Assembly (NCBI GenBank): GCA_035546535.1 | Contig: DASZWQ010000031.1 | Location: 1-64,000 of the forward strand | DNA from: Pirellulales bacterium | Lineage (GTDB): Bacteria; Planctomycetota; Planctomycetia; Pirellulales; JACPPG01 | Direction of reading: 5' to 3' | DNA length: 64,000 nt | Part shown: positions 30,101 to 38,461 of the stretch, in pieces | Position numbering within the stretch: position 1 is the first letter of the stretch | Layout of the letters: the number at the start of each line of letters is the position of its first letter | Made by a program: the position numbers and the translations under genes | Notes under the pieces: model-generated | Seen by the model: the letters and a program-made list of their open reading frames with translations, nothing else | What the model was told of the DNA's origin: nothing | Databases searched by the model: none

Positions 30101-30989
30101 GGCCGAACAGAAGATGCGGCAGGCGCTACGAAAGCTCCCAGACGGTCGGCACCGATTCGAGGACCATCTGGATGATGGTTCGCCGATTGCCGTGGCAATC
30201 GACATCGACGGCGACCGGGCGACGATCGATTTCACCGGCACCGGGCCGGTGCTGGCTGGGAACCTGAACGCCAATCGGGCGATCGTCACGGCGGCCGTGA
30301 TGTACGTGCTGCGGACCTTGATCGCCGAGGACATTCCACTCAATCAGGGCGTGCTCGCGCCCGTACGGATCGTGCTTCCCGAATGTCTGCTGAACCCACG
30401 AGCGGGCGCCACGCCCGAGCAGAGTCCGGCCGTTGTCGGGGGCAATGTGGAAACTTCGCAGCGCGTGGTCGATGTTCTACTAGGCGCCCTCGGTCTGGCC
30501 GCCGCCAGCCAGGGGACGATGAACAACACGCTGTTTGGTGATTCGACGTTTGGCTATTACGAGACGATTTGCGGCGGCGCCGGGGCTACGGCCGATCGCG
30601 ATGGCGCCGACGCCGTGCATACGCACATGACGAACACCCGACTCACGGATCCGGAAGTTCTGGAACAACGCTACCCGGTGCGGTTGCGCGAGTTCTCGAT
30701 CCGCCGCGGCTCGGGAGGCACGGGCAAACGTCGCGGTGGCGATGGCGTGGTGCGACAGATCGAATTCTTACGTCCGCTCGATGTATCGCTCTTGGCCGAA
30801 CGACGTGGACACTACGCACCGTATGGTATGGCCGGCGGAGCCGTGGGCGCGATCGGCCACAATACGCTCGTTCACGCCGACGGCACGCGCGAAGATGTGG
30901 GCGGGCACGCCCAGTTCAGGGCCGCGGCAGGCGACGTGCTAGAGATCGAAACGCCCGGCGGCGGCGGTTGGGGCGCCGACCTGAAATAG
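27162..30989 (+). CDS. Fused hydantoinase/5-oxoprolinase (HyuA-HyuB)
   Basis: This single 1275-residue protein joins both halves of the ATP-dependent oxoprolinase/hydantoinase family. The HyuA half (about 1-740) has [28 protein letters not shown] and A-G-G-G-S-I. The HyuB half (about 765-1275) has F-N-N-R-F-x-x-I-A-E-Q-M-G, N-D-P-Y-x-G-G-x-H-L-P-D and the C-terminal G-G-G-G-W. Eukaryote-type 5-oxoprolinase has this fused order; many bacteria keep two genes. The reaction is opening of 5-oxoproline or a related hydantoin with ATP hydrolysis, in the cytoplasm. ATG 27162 gives the canonical N-terminus. Substrate specificity (oxoproline, hydantoin or acetone-like) cannot be read from sequence. Confidence 0.93.
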   Translation: MQQSAWQFWIDVGGTFTDCFARRPDGSLVRHKLLSSGVTKGSAQTGSTPSKILDPLRAGDPARFWNGYRLRLLGPGGDVVAESRVKSSAADGTLYLDDALALPPAPGQAYELASGEEAPIVAIRYLLGLSLADEIPHVVVRLGTTRGTNALITRRGARTAFVTTRGLRDILEIGYQNRPKLFELAIEKRVPLFTEVVEIDERVTAEGEVLRAPDADTVRRQLQTLRSKNIESLAICLLHAYRFGDHEELVARLAQEMGFQEISVSSRVAPLVKIVARGDTTVMDAYLNPILRDYITRLRRSLPAVDLRIMTSAGGLVAAEHFVGKDSILSGPAGGVVGFSRVAQAAGFTQAIGFDMGGTSTDVSRFDGRFELEYETEKAGVRVVAPMMAIETVAAGGGSICAFDGTKLVVGPQSAGAAPGPACYGQGGPLAVTDVNFYLGKIPPEHFPFPLDRAAVERRLAKLVGEIERATARRYSPVELCDGFLQVANANMVKAIQSISVAKGCDPRDYVLVGFGGAAGQHACAVAAELDMSQVLLHPDAGILSAYGIGAADVVRHAARGVYQAYSAELVDSLAAVFTELSGQARRQVLAEGIAPDRIEIRRALDLRYRGLDAWLTVPEPADGNYAEAYAAAHEKLYGYRNERREIEVVAVRVEVVGHTVEPEPVSAHAAARSATPERMIQVHFAARSESTALYDRAKLQPGDVIVGPAVIHEATATTVIDPGWRGEVLSRGELLLSHQPAANADVDLQPAGANSEVPCDPATLEVFNNRFAAIAEQMGITLRNTSSSVNVKERLDFSCAIFTSVGDLVVNAPHIPVHLGAMGETVRCILADNPDLRPGDVYVTNDPYRGGSHLPDVTVVTPIFDAAGRRLLFFTASRAHHAEIGGIVPGSMPPFSCNLAEEGVLISNFQLIAAGRSRFDEFARLLSTAKYPTRKLTDNLADVAAQVAANQQGARDLRRLVERHSLAVVQAYMGHIQNAAEQKMRQALRKLPDGRHRFEDHLDDGSPIAVAIDIDGDRATIDFTGTGPVLAGNLNANRAIVTAAVMYVLRTLIAEDIPLNQGVLAPVRIVLPECLLNPRAGATPEQSPAVVGGNVETSQRVVDVLLGALGLAAASQGTMNNTLFGDSTFGYYETICGGAGATADRDGADAVHTHMTNTRLTDPEVLEQRYPVRLREFSIRRGSGGTGKRRGGDGVVRQIEFLRPLDVSLLAERRGHYAPYGMAGGAVGAIGHNTLVHADGTREDVGGHAQFRAAAGDVLEIETPGGGGWGADLK

Positions 30990-30997
30990 TGCTGCCG

Positions 30998-32050
30998 CTA
31001 CATCTGCGGAAAATAGTCGTTTACCACTGCGGCGAAATCCTCGGGCGTCACCACATGTGAAACGCGCGTGCGAAATTCGCGCGCTCCCGGCCGCCCCTGC
31101 GCATAGCAACAGGCAAATCTTCGCATCAAGATGGTCCCTCGGTCTGGGCCGAAGCGGTCGCAGACCAGCCGGTAGTGGTGCAACAACAGCGTTCGTTCTT
31201 CTTGGGGCGTTGGGTCTGGCGGGATCGGCTCGCCACGCAGCGCCGCTTCCGCCTGGCGGAAAAGCCACGGCTTGGCCAAGGCCGCACGGGCGATCATCAC
31301 GCCGTCGACATCGTAGCGCTCGAAAGCGCGCACGACCTTTGCCGGTGAATCGAGATCGCCGTTGCCGATCAGCGGGATGCGTTGCAAGTGCGGTTTGATA
31401 GCCGAGATTCGTTCCCAATCGGCCGAGCCCTTGAAGAAGTCCTGCGCCGTGCGGCCATGCACGGTCAGCGCCGCGGCGCCGGCCCCTTCGACGACTTGCG
31501 CCACATCGATGGCGTTGATGTTGTCGCGCGTGCAGCCCAAGCGGATCTTGGCCGTGACAGGGGTCGGCGCGCACGCTTGTGATACGCGCTCGACGATCGC
31601 GCCCACGCGCTCGGGGCACTTCAGCAAATAGCTGCCGCTATGCGCGGCGACCGTGATCTGTTTTACCGGGCAGCCGAAATTGATATCAACGACGCTCACT
31701 TTGAACTCGTGCGCGAGCCTCGCGCCGACCGCGGCCAAAGTGCCCGGGTCGTTATCCCAGATCTGTACGGCTAGCGGTCGGACTTCGTCGCGCACGCCCC
31801 ATAGGCGATCCGGAAATTCGCCGTCGCGTTCGTCCTTGGCCAGAAAGCCACGGGCACTGACCATCTCCGTGGCTTGCAATCCGGCGCCGCCGAATTCGCG
31901 CACGATCTGCCGGTAGGCATAGTTCGTGAACCCAGCCATCGGCGCCTGCAGCACCGGCGGATCGACGACGACATGGCCGATCATCAGCGGCCGCGCGCGC
32001 GTAGCCCGTTTGCTCGTGAGGCTCGGCGAATTATCGGTGATCGTGGCCAT
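30998..32050 (-). CDS. dusB: tRNA-dihydrouridine synthase, DusB type
   Basis: This FMN-dependent enzyme reduces uridine to dihydrouridine in tRNA. The 350 residues include the TIM-barrel start (L-Q-A-P-M-A-G-F-T), the catalytic N-F-G-C-P (C127), K-I-R-L-G in the middle and H-G-R-T-A-Q with G-N-G-D in the phosphate-binding half. R-R-F-A-C-C-Y near the end is unusual in having two cysteines. The stop codon is 8 nt from the convergent oxoprolinase stop. Membership of DusB rather than DusA/C is inferred from overall motif pattern. Confidence 0.9.
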   Translation of the reverse strand: MATITDNSPSLTSKRATRARPLMIGHVVVDPPVLQAPMAGFTNYAYRQIVREFGGAGLQATEMVSARGFLAKDERDGEFPDRLWGVRDEVRPLAVQIWDNDPGTLAAVGARLAHEFKVSVVDINFGCPVKQITVAAHSGSYLLKCPERVGAIVERVSQACAPTPVTAKIRLGCTRDNINAIDVAQVVEGAGAAALTVHGRTAQDFFKGSADWERISAIKPHLQRIPLIGNGDLDSPAKVVRAFERYDVDGVMIARAALAKPWLFRQAEAALRGEPIPPDPTPQEERTLLLHHYRLVCDRFGPDRGTILMRRFACCYAQGRPGAREFRTRVSHVVTPEDFAAVVNDYFPQM

Positions 32051-32143
32051 GGCGCAGTGGCGGGGAGGACATGCGCGGGTTGATTCTACCAGGCAAACTG
32101 CGAGTCGCGCGCAAAACCCAGCTTGCCGAGTACGGTCGGCTGC

Positions 32144-34480
32144 CTAATTCGTCGGCGGCGCAGGCTTCGATGTGACCAGCGCCTGTACCAGCGACTCGCT
32201 GGTCGTGGCCGGTGGCAGCACGGCGTTGGCGTACGCCGCGATTTCCACATTGTAGTCGGTCAGCCGGGCAAGAAATGCGCCCGTCTCCGCCGTCTGCTGG
32301 GCAATCGCTTCCAGGGCCCTGTACGTGCCGGCCAGCGATCCGGCGGCGTCGACCGTCATATTGCCCCGCTCGTGGTCGGCGGCGATAACGGCCGCGGCCC
32401 GATCGATTAGCGCCGCACGCAGTTGTGGAATCGTGGCCGACAGGCGCTTGACGATGGCTGAATCGGCCAGCTCGCGCGACAGCTCGGTTAGTTGCAGGCG
32501 GTACCCGCCCGCATGCGGCGACGTTTCGGCAGCCAACCAAGGGCCGTCGGTCAACGTGCGGCCGGCGGCCATCGTCAGGTTCCACTGCGCGATCACGCGA
32601 TCGATCTGTGCGTTGCGCGCGTCGGCTTGTGCCGCGAGCTGCGCCGCCCGCACCAGCAACATGGCGGTCGGGCCGTTGCTCTCAGGCCCCAAGTGTTCGG
32701 CGGTGATCGCGGCACCCAGCGCCTCGAACTGTTCGAGCTGCTGTGAGAATAATTGGGCAAGCGCGGCGTTGCGCTGCGCCTGCCAGTAGGCCGTGATCGC
32801 ATCGCGGCGCCGCTCGGACGGCATGCTGGCCAGATACTCGGCAAGCGCAATCGGCGTATTCTCGGCACTCGTCGGCTCCCAGCAAAGTACCTGCACCAGT
32901 TGTCGCGCCTGATCTGCCGGCGAACGATCGACAAGGGCAGGATAGAGGCACGGTGAAGCCAAGAGCGGTGCGGCCGCCTGTGACGCGTCCTCGGCGACGG
33001 GTGAGATGGGCCGCGCGGTTTCCTGGGCTTCGGTCAGCGTGTTGGTCGAAAGCCGCTCAGCAGAGGTTCGATCGTCAGGCAACCGGTCCGCGGGAGCTGT
33101 TTGAATCTCGGCAGCCGCTGCTGGACGCCGCGCCGCGTAAGTGTTCGCCGAAGGTCTCCGACCCCCAGTTGATGTCGAGCCGACGGGCGTCTTTTGGCCG
33201 TCGTCGTCGCGCGGCAACGTCGGCCGCTCGCGATTTCGCGGTGGCGCCAAGGTCGGCTCGTTACGCGCCGGCGCTGGCCGGGGCGGATTGCCAGCAGCAG
33301 GCGCAGCACCCGGCGGCGGCGCCAATTTCAATTGTCCCTCCGGTACGGGTTGCAGTCCGACAGGTGGCGCGCCGCCAAGGGGCTGGTTGAAACCTGCTCG
33401 TTCAATGCCCGTCGTTCCGGCGCCCGGACCAGCCCCGCCCATTGTCCCGGCAGCCATGGCGCCCGCGGGCACGCTGCCGGTCGGGAGCTTGATCAGCATC
33501 GATGCCAATCCTTGCGGGTCCAAAGGAGGCGTCGGTGCCGACATGGCGTATTCGGCAATATCGAGGTTGTAGAGCCGGACGTCGGCGAGAAAGGCGCGCC
33601 GCTGGCGCGACAGATCGTCAACCAGCGACAGAACGAGAGCCAGGTCGGCGCGACCTTCGAAATGTGCCTCTTCCGCAGCCACCAGCGCGTCGGCGGCCGC
33701 ATTGACGGCCGCGGCGCGCGACTCGATGGCGCTGCGCCGAATCGGCAGTGTGCGATCGACAAGCACCGCCCGTGCGGGTATCGCGCGCCCTTGATAGAGA
33801 TTATCGAGCTCGGTGCGGTACGGCCCCACGTGCGGCATGTCCGCTGTCAGGGGCAAGGTCTGGCCGGCCGGCAAGCGAATAATGCCGGCGAGGTCATATT
33901 GAGCGGCAACCAGCACCACGTCGGCATCTTGCAACCGCGCCTTTGCCGCTTGCAGGCGCGTTGCCAAAATTCGCTGCTCGGCCGTCGGCTCGTGGTCGGG
34001 ATGCTGCGCCGGCTTGAGCCGCTCGAACTGTTGATATTCGTCCCAGGCGAAGTTGTAATCGCCCAGCGCTTCGGCCAGCCGCCAGTAACTTTCCGTCGCG
34101 CGCAACTGCCCGGCCCGATCAGGTACCGAGCGCAACACTTCAACCAGTGGCATGGGTCGGCCGCGCGGTTTTTCTCCTTCGGGCACGGCCAGCGCCATCG
34201 AGAGGATTTCCAACGGCGCGGTGCGAGCCGATCTTGGTTCCACTGGCACAAGCTGGCCAGGCGCCTTCGGTGGCGATGGCGGGGCGGTCTCTGGACTGAC
34301 GGCCGGCGCTCCGGCATTAGGCGGCAGTGCTGCCGGCGGTTCTGCCGCGGGCGCAAACGGCGGCGCCTCGCTCGCCTGATCGGCCGGCGAACCTGTCGCG
34401 TGCTGCGGCCGTGCCGGAGGTTGCGTCGCCGGGGGCAATTGCGCCGCCAGGCAGCAAACGAGTAGTTGAGTCAAATACAT
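32144..34480 (-). CDS. Large secreted protein with internal tandem duplication
   Basis: This 778-residue protein of unrecognised family starts with a hydrophobic leader and a long Pro/Ala-rich region (about 15-105). Two homologous helical halves follow (about 110-330 and 545-770), separated by a Pro/Arg/Gly-rich linker. Shared positions include Y-W (132-133; 565-566), Q-Q-x-E/F, P-H-[VA]-G-x-Y-R (216-222; 655-661), R-A-A-A-V (255-259; 694-698) and Y-N-x-[DE]-I-A-x-Y-A (304-312; 743-751). Only a few gaps are needed. The two-fold helical layout and the Y-N-x-x-I-A-x-Y motif recall TolC-type efflux channels, but no beta-barrel strands are evident. GGAAGGAT precedes the ATG on the minus strand. 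Function unknown. Confidence 0.65.
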   Translation of the reverse strand: MYLTQLLVCCLAAQLPPATQPPARPQHATGSPADQASEAPPFAPAAEPPAALPPNAGAPAVSPETAPPSPPKAPGQLVPVEPRSARTAPLEILSMALAVPEGEKPRGRPMPLVEVLRSVPDRAGQLRATESYWRLAEALGDYNFAWDEYQQFERLKPAQHPDHEPTAEQRILATRLQAAKARLQDADVVLVAAQYDLAGIIRLPAGQTLPLTADMPHVGPYRTELDNLYQGRAIPARAVLVDRTLPIRRSAIESRAAAVNAAADALVAAEEAHFEGRADLALVLSLVDDLSRQRRAFLADVRLYNLDIAEYAMSAPTPPLDPQGLASMLIKLPTGSVPAGAMAAGTMGGAGPGAGTTGIERAGFNQPLGGAPPVGLQPVPEGQLKLAPPPGAAPAAGNPPRPAPARNEPTLAPPRNRERPTLPRDDDGQKTPVGSTSTGGRRPSANTYAARRPAAAAEIQTAPADRLPDDRTSAERLSTNTLTEAQETARPISPVAEDASQAAAPLLASPCLYPALVDRSPADQARQLVQVLCWEPTSAENTPIALAEYLASMPSERRRDAITAYWQAQRNAALAQLFSQQLEQFEALGAAITAEHLGPESNGPTAMLLVRAAQLAAQADARNAQIDRVIAQWNLTMAAGRTLTDGPWLAAETSPHAGGYRLQLTELSRELADSAIVKRLSATIPQLRAALIDRAAAVIAADHERGNMTVDAAGSLAGTYRALEAIAQQTAETGAFLARLTDYNVEIAAYANAVLPPATTSESLVQALVTSKPAPPTN

Positions 34481-34928
34481 CCTGGGATCCTTCCGGACGC
34501 GTGAGCCAGCTTTCCGACTGTGTCATGGGATCGCGGCCTTGCGAAGGCACGCGACAGACGTGCGGTCGACCTGGCTATTTCCTCGCGGCGCTACGATTAA
34601 CGCCGCCGGCAACTGCGTTTAGCGTGACCGGTTCCTGCCAAAGCGTCAACAGGGCTCGGCACGTTCGCGGGGGTCGCTTGGGTCGCCAGGCATTTGGCGT
34701 CACTGCCACAGTCGCCGCACAGCGATCCCAAAATCTGTTTCGCGCTGGAAACTGGCCGTTCAGGTTTGCCCAACCGGCCGAGGCTATGATAGCGGGACCT
34801 TGGCCAGCGGATGCTGCGCCAATGAATGATTGACGAAGGCGCACGAGCGTCGCGAGAATGACGCACCCTGCGGCCAACAATTCGACCCGAGTCCGGCGGG
34901 CGGAACCTTTTCTGATTTTACAACGCCC
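34481..34928. other. Divergent intergenic region
   Basis: This 448-nt gap lies between a minus-strand secreted-protein gene and a plus-strand membrane-protein gene. Frames in it do not look protein-like. A TATGAT -10-like box at 34785-34790 (followed by AGCG, as in the metK promoter) may drive the plus-strand gene. Confidence 0.4.
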
Positions 34929-35495
34929 ATGGAAGCGACCACCGGCGGCAGACGCTCATCGAACGGTGCAAGGCTGCGGCCGCGCCGATCGCGATTACGT
35001 ACCTCGGCCCTGGTGCTGGGCGTGGCGGGCGGGCTGGCCGTGGGATTGGCCGGCCTGCTGTTGTTCATGATCTTGAAACGCGGACCCACGTTGCCCGAGA
35101 TCACCCGCGCCGGCCTGGCGGTGGCCGAACAAAAATGGAACGCCGCCCAGCCGCCCGGCTACGACATGGATATCGTGATCGGCGGCCGGCAGCCGGGCGA
35201 AGTACACATCGAAGTCCGCCGTGGCACAGTGACCAAAATGACGCGCGACGGCGTAACTCCTTCGCAGTCGCGCACCTGGGAATACTGGACCGTGCCCGAG
35301 CAGTTCGAAACCATCCGGCAGGATTTTGATTCGTCGGAAACCGAAGGCGGCTTCGGCGCGGCCCCCGGCGCACAAACGATTCTCAAGGGCGAGTTCGATC
35401 CGCAATATGGTTATCCGCGGCGCTACGAACGTCATGTGCTGGGTACGGATCTCACGGTGGAATGGACGGTCACGCGGTTCGCGCCAGTGGAATGA
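34929..35495 (+). CDS. Membrane-anchored protein, DUF6174-like
   Basis: This 188-residue protein has a short basic, low-complexity N-terminus, one membrane helix (about 34-52) and a soluble extracytoplasmic domain of about 130 residues. The soluble part has Y-D-M-D-I-V-I-G-G and, near the end, a Y-G-Y-P-R-R-Y-E-R motif that resembles the DUF6174 family's Y-P-x-x-I block. No enzymatic motif is visible. ATG 34929 is chosen because an upstream in-frame start at 34830 would add a segment without supporting signals; the ribosome-binding site is weak. The SDR gene follows after 37 nt and may share the transcript. Confidence 0.6.
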   Translation: MEATTGGRRSSNGARLRPRRSRLRTSALVLGVAGGLAVGLAGLLLFMILKRGPTLPEITRAGLAVAEQKWNAAQPPGYDMDIVIGGRQPGEVHIEVRRGTVTKMTRDGVTPSQSRTWEYWTVPEQFETIRQDFDSSETEGGFGAAPGAQTILKGEFDPQYGYPRRYERHVLGTDLTVEWTVTRFAPVE

Positions 35496-35532
35496 AAAAA
35501 AGGGAACGTCTCTTGGGAAGGCTTGGGCCGGA

Positions 35533-36351
35533 ATGAGCGACTGGTCAGGAAAAGTGGTCATCGTCACGGGCGGATCGAGCGGCTTGGGGCGCGCGATCGC
35601 GGCGGCCTTCGGGCGTCGCAAGGCGCACGTCGTGATCGCGGCGCGCGGCGAAGAGGCGCTCGCGCGCACCGCCGCCGAACTGGCGCGGCAGGGAATCGCC
35701 GTTGCGACGATCACGGCCGATGTCACGCGGCAGGAATCGGTCGACGCACTCATCACGCAAACGGTCGAAATGTTCGGACGCCTGGACGTGGTCGTCAATA
35801 ATGCCGGGCGGTCGAGCCGGCGGGCGGTGCTCGATACGACCGTCGAGGATTTTTCAGCGCTCCTGGAATTGAACCTGCTGGGCGTCGTGCGCATGACGCG
35901 CGCCGCGGCGCCGCACTTGCTGGCCACGGGCGGGCACCTCGTGAATATCGGCTCGCTGGCCGGAAAGTCGGCCACGCGTTTCATGGGCGCTTACCCGGCC
36001 AGCAAGTTCGCTCTATCGGCTTACACGCAACAGTTGCGATTGGAGCTGGCGCCGCAAGGCTTACACGTGCTCTTGGTTTGTCCCGGGCCGATCGCGCGCG
36101 ACGAGCCGCGCGCCGCGAGCAGCGAGCGCGCGCAAGAGGACGTCAGCAACATCCCGGAAGCCGCCCGCAAACCGGGCGCCGGCGCTAAAGTGAAGCTGCT
36201 TAGGCCCGAGAACCTGGCTGAACGCATCGTCGCCGCCTGCGACGCGCGGGCGCCGGAACTCGTGATCCCCGGCAAGGCACGGCTCTTATTCGCGATTTCC
36301 GCACTATCGCCGCGGCTGGGCGACTGGCTGGTGCGAAGGATGACGAGTTAA
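35533..36351 (+). CDS. Short-chain dehydrogenase/reductase (SDR)
   Basis: This 272-residue Rossmann-fold oxidoreductase has the NAD(P) motif T-G-G-S-S-G-L-G (12-19), N-N-A-G (about 89-92), a catalytic serine in I-G-S-L-A-G, and Y-P-A-S-K (Tyr and Lys of the catalytic triad). A basic residue after the glycine motif (A-A-R-G) would favour NADP. The ATG at 35533 gives the standard N-terminus. Substrate is not determinable. The C-terminal tail ends with a hydrophobic segment (L-L-F-A-I-S-A-L-S), which suggests membrane association, as in some sphingolipid-type reductases; this is an inference. Confidence 0.9.
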   Translation: MSDWSGKVVIVTGGSSGLGRAIAAAFGRRKAHVVIAARGEEALARTAAELARQGIAVATITADVTRQESVDALITQTVEMFGRLDVVVNNAGRSSRRAVLDTTVEDFSALLELNLLGVVRMTRAAAPHLLATGGHLVNIGSLAGKSATRFMGAYPASKFALSAYTQQLRLELAPQGLHVLLVCPGPIARDEPRAASSERAQEDVSNIPEAARKPGAGAKVKLLRPENLAERIVAACDARAPELVIPGKARLLFAISALSPRLGDWLVRRMTS

Positions 36352-36476
36352 CGTGCGAGAAGTTAACCATCTTGCACGGTTGTGCTTCTGAGAATCGTTC
36401 GAGAAATCGTGCGGGCGCTATTCTTTGGCGTCATTATCACAACGGACCGCGTCGTCGTTTTCGTTCATTTCGTTCG

Positions 36477-36779
36477 GTGAGGAACATCGTGTGCTTGACC
36501 GTATTCGCCGTGGCCGCCTTGTGGACCGGCAGCAATTCCGGGCGCGCCGGCGTCGATCCTGGTTACCAGTCCACCACCAGCGACGGCTTCTTCGAACTCG
36601 ATAGCGCATCCGGTAGCACCACATTGAAGATCGCAGCCGCGCCGGAGCCCGGCAGCTTGGCGCTTTTCGGTCGTGGCGCGGTTGGTCTGGCGCTGGGCAA
36701 TTCGCAAAGGCGGTCGCCGAAAGATGCGCGGCTAATCCCCCGCGTGGGGAAGCAATTCAGCGCTGCCGAGCTTGCGTAG
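36477..36779 (+). CDS. Short degenerate PEP-CTERM-like protein
   Basis: The 100-residue frame has a signal-like start (V-R-N-I-V-C-L-T-V-F-A-V-A-A-L-W), only about 30 residues of passenger, and P-E-P-G-S-L-A-L-F-G followed by a hydrophobic segment. The usual all-basic tail is interrupted: Q-R-R-S-P-K-D is followed by about 20 extra residues. The GTG start at 36477 is tentative. This may be a truncated or decaying paralogue of a longer PEP-CTERM gene, or a minimal exported peptide. The passenger is too short to assign a fold. Confidence 0.45.
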   Translation: MRNIVCLTVFAVAALWTGSNSGRAGVDPGYQSTTSDGFFELDSASGSTTLKIAAAPEPGSLALFGRGAVGLALGNSQRRSPKDARLIPRVGKQFSAAELA

Positions 36780-36945
36780 CCACGAATGTCGAAATGCACG
36801 CGAAAAACTCGGAGGGCAGCTTGCGATCCGCCTCGCGGCGCAATCATAATCGTCGGAGTTGTTGAGCTCATGACGAGTGCACGAACTCAGGGCATTTGCT
36901 GGCACCCTTCACGAATTACTTCTTGGTCGAGGCAAGGAGCCTGTC

Positions 36946-37980
36946 ATGCAGCGAAGCCGCTTGCGTCGAAGTTTCAATGCTACGTTGTCATGTCTAGTTG
37001 TTCTAGGAATCGGTCCGCACGCGGCAAGCGTGCGTGCCGATGAGCCGTCAACCAAGGCCAAATCGAAAACGCCGCCCGCGAAGGCCCAAGCCACTTCCGG
37101 TCTCGGCCCGAGGGTTTTGGTGCCCGACACCAGCATTCGGCTTTCGCCGCCCGCGGGATCTGTGCCGGGCGAAGGGTTCAAGGGCTTTCAGAATCCGGAG
37201 CTGGGCGCGGTCGTCGAAGTGGTGGAGATGCCGCGCCCCTTTGTCGACACCGGCCTCGATGCCGAGACGTTTGCCAAGAGCGGCGTGACCATGAAGCGAC
37301 GCACCGATGTGAAAATCGGTGGTCGTCCCGCGGTGCTGCTAGCGCTCGCGCAAAATGCCAACGGCACGAATATCAATAAATGGCTGTTAGTGTTCGGCAA
37401 CGAGCGGCAGACATTTCTCGTCGCCGCGATCTTCAAACCGGAAAATGCCAAAGAGCTCTCACCGCTGCTGCGCGCCTGCGTACTCACAGCCGAATTCGAC
37501 AAGAACGCGGTGCGTGATCAGGTCGCGGTTCTGCCTTTCGAGATCAAGCCTGTCGATCCGTGGGCGTATGCCAAACAATCGGGCGGATTCTTGACGATCA
37601 CACCGAACGGCGAATTCCCGCCGGCCGACGCCACGAAGGGGATGCTGCTCGTCGCCATGGCACCACTGCCGCCAAACCTGGGCGATCGCCGGAAACTCGT
37701 CGAAAAGCGTTTCCTGTCGATCCCCGTGGCCACAGACATCAAGCTCGAAACGTGCGAGCCGGTCGAAATCGACGGCCTCGAAGGTTTCGAATCGATCGGT
37801 ACCGGCGCCGCCAAGGGAACGGGCGCCGCGCTGTGCATTTTTGAAGTCGTGTTGTTCGAACGGGATGGACAGAATCACGCCTCGATCTCGGGCGTGATTG
37901 GCGCCGACGACCGCGACAAGGGCCTCAAGGACCTGCAGGCCATGGCGCAGAGCTTCAAACGAAAGCCAGCGGCCGAGTGA
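36946..37980 (+). CDS. Unknown exported protein
   Basis: This 344-residue protein has a signal-peptide-like N-terminus (R-S-R-L-R-R-S-F, then a hydrophobic core ending near A-D-E-P). No family is recognised. The body is alpha/beta with repeated valine-rich strands and conserved-looking blocks such as S-I-R-L-S-P-P and G-F-K-G-F-Q-N-P-E near the start, and ends in a charged helix (L-K-D-L-Q-A-M-A-Q-S-F). A PsbP/DUF1795-like stress or binding protein is a possible comparison. GGAG 7 nt before the ATG at 36946 decides the start. Confidence 0.7.
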   Translation: MQRSRLRRSFNATLSCLVVLGIGPHAASVRADEPSTKAKSKTPPAKAQATSGLGPRVLVPDTSIRLSPPAGSVPGEGFKGFQNPELGAVVEVVEMPRPFVDTGLDAETFAKSGVTMKRRTDVKIGGRPAVLLALAQNANGTNINKWLLVFGNERQTFLVAAIFKPENAKELSPLLRACVLTAEFDKNAVRDQVAVLPFEIKPVDPWAYAKQSGGFLTITPNGEFPPADATKGMLLVAMAPLPPNLGDRRKLVEKRFLSIPVATDIKLETCEPVEIDGLEGFESIGTGAAKGTGAALCIFEVVLFERDGQNHASISGVIGADDRDKGLKDLQAMAQSFKRKPAAE

Positions 37981-38025
37981 CCGAGATTCGTTCGACACTC
38001 GATCAAGCGAGTTAGTCGCTAGCCC

Positions 38026-38313
38026 TTATTCGACGATCGTCGACACGTGCCCTTGCCGTTCGACCTTGGGAAGCACTTTCGGCTGATAGATTTCGGTATA
38101 GGCCTTCGCCTTGCGATGCAGGTCGAGGGCCTCGTTCGATTCCCACCGCTCGATCAAAAAGAAACGCGTTTCATCGACGTTCGACTGGTAGACTTCGAAG
38201 CGGGCGCAGCCAGGCTCGGCTCGCGACAGCCGTCCTTGCTCGCGCAGCAGCTCGCGAATCTCGGGAACGTCGTTGGCGTCTTTCACCGTCAGCAAAATAT
38301 TGGCATAGATCAT
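38026..38313 (-). CDS. Antibiotic-biosynthesis-monooxygenase-type (ABM) domain protein
   Basis: This 95-residue protein is a single ferredoxin-like dimeric alpha/beta barrel of the ABM family: I-Y-A-N-I-L-L-T-V-K at the start, then P-G-C-A-R-F-E-V-Y-Q, F-F-L-I-E-R-W-E-S and a closing helix with H-R-K-A-K-A-Y. Members include quinol monooxygenases and heme-degrading enzymes, but most are uncharacterised. GGAG precedes the ATG on the minus strand. It is divergent from the next gene. Confidence 0.85.
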   Translation of the reverse strand: MIYANILLTVKDANDVPEIRELLREQGRLSRAEPGCARFEVYQSNVDETRFFLIERWESNEALDLHRKAKAYTEIYQPKVLPKVERQGHVSTIVE

Positions 38314-38461
38314 CGGTCCACTCCGGCTTAGGCTCAGGATTGTAGGTACTATCGTTTAAATCGCCCGGCACGCACCGCGCGGTTGTAATCGATCGCGGCG
38401 CGGCTGCCAAGAAGCGACCAATAGAAGGAGCCGGGCCGAGGCAACACATGGTGACCTAAAG

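Noticed and set aside
34575-34880. Minus-strand frame of 101 codons in the divergent gap
   Set aside because: Composition is not protein-like and no start signal was seen.
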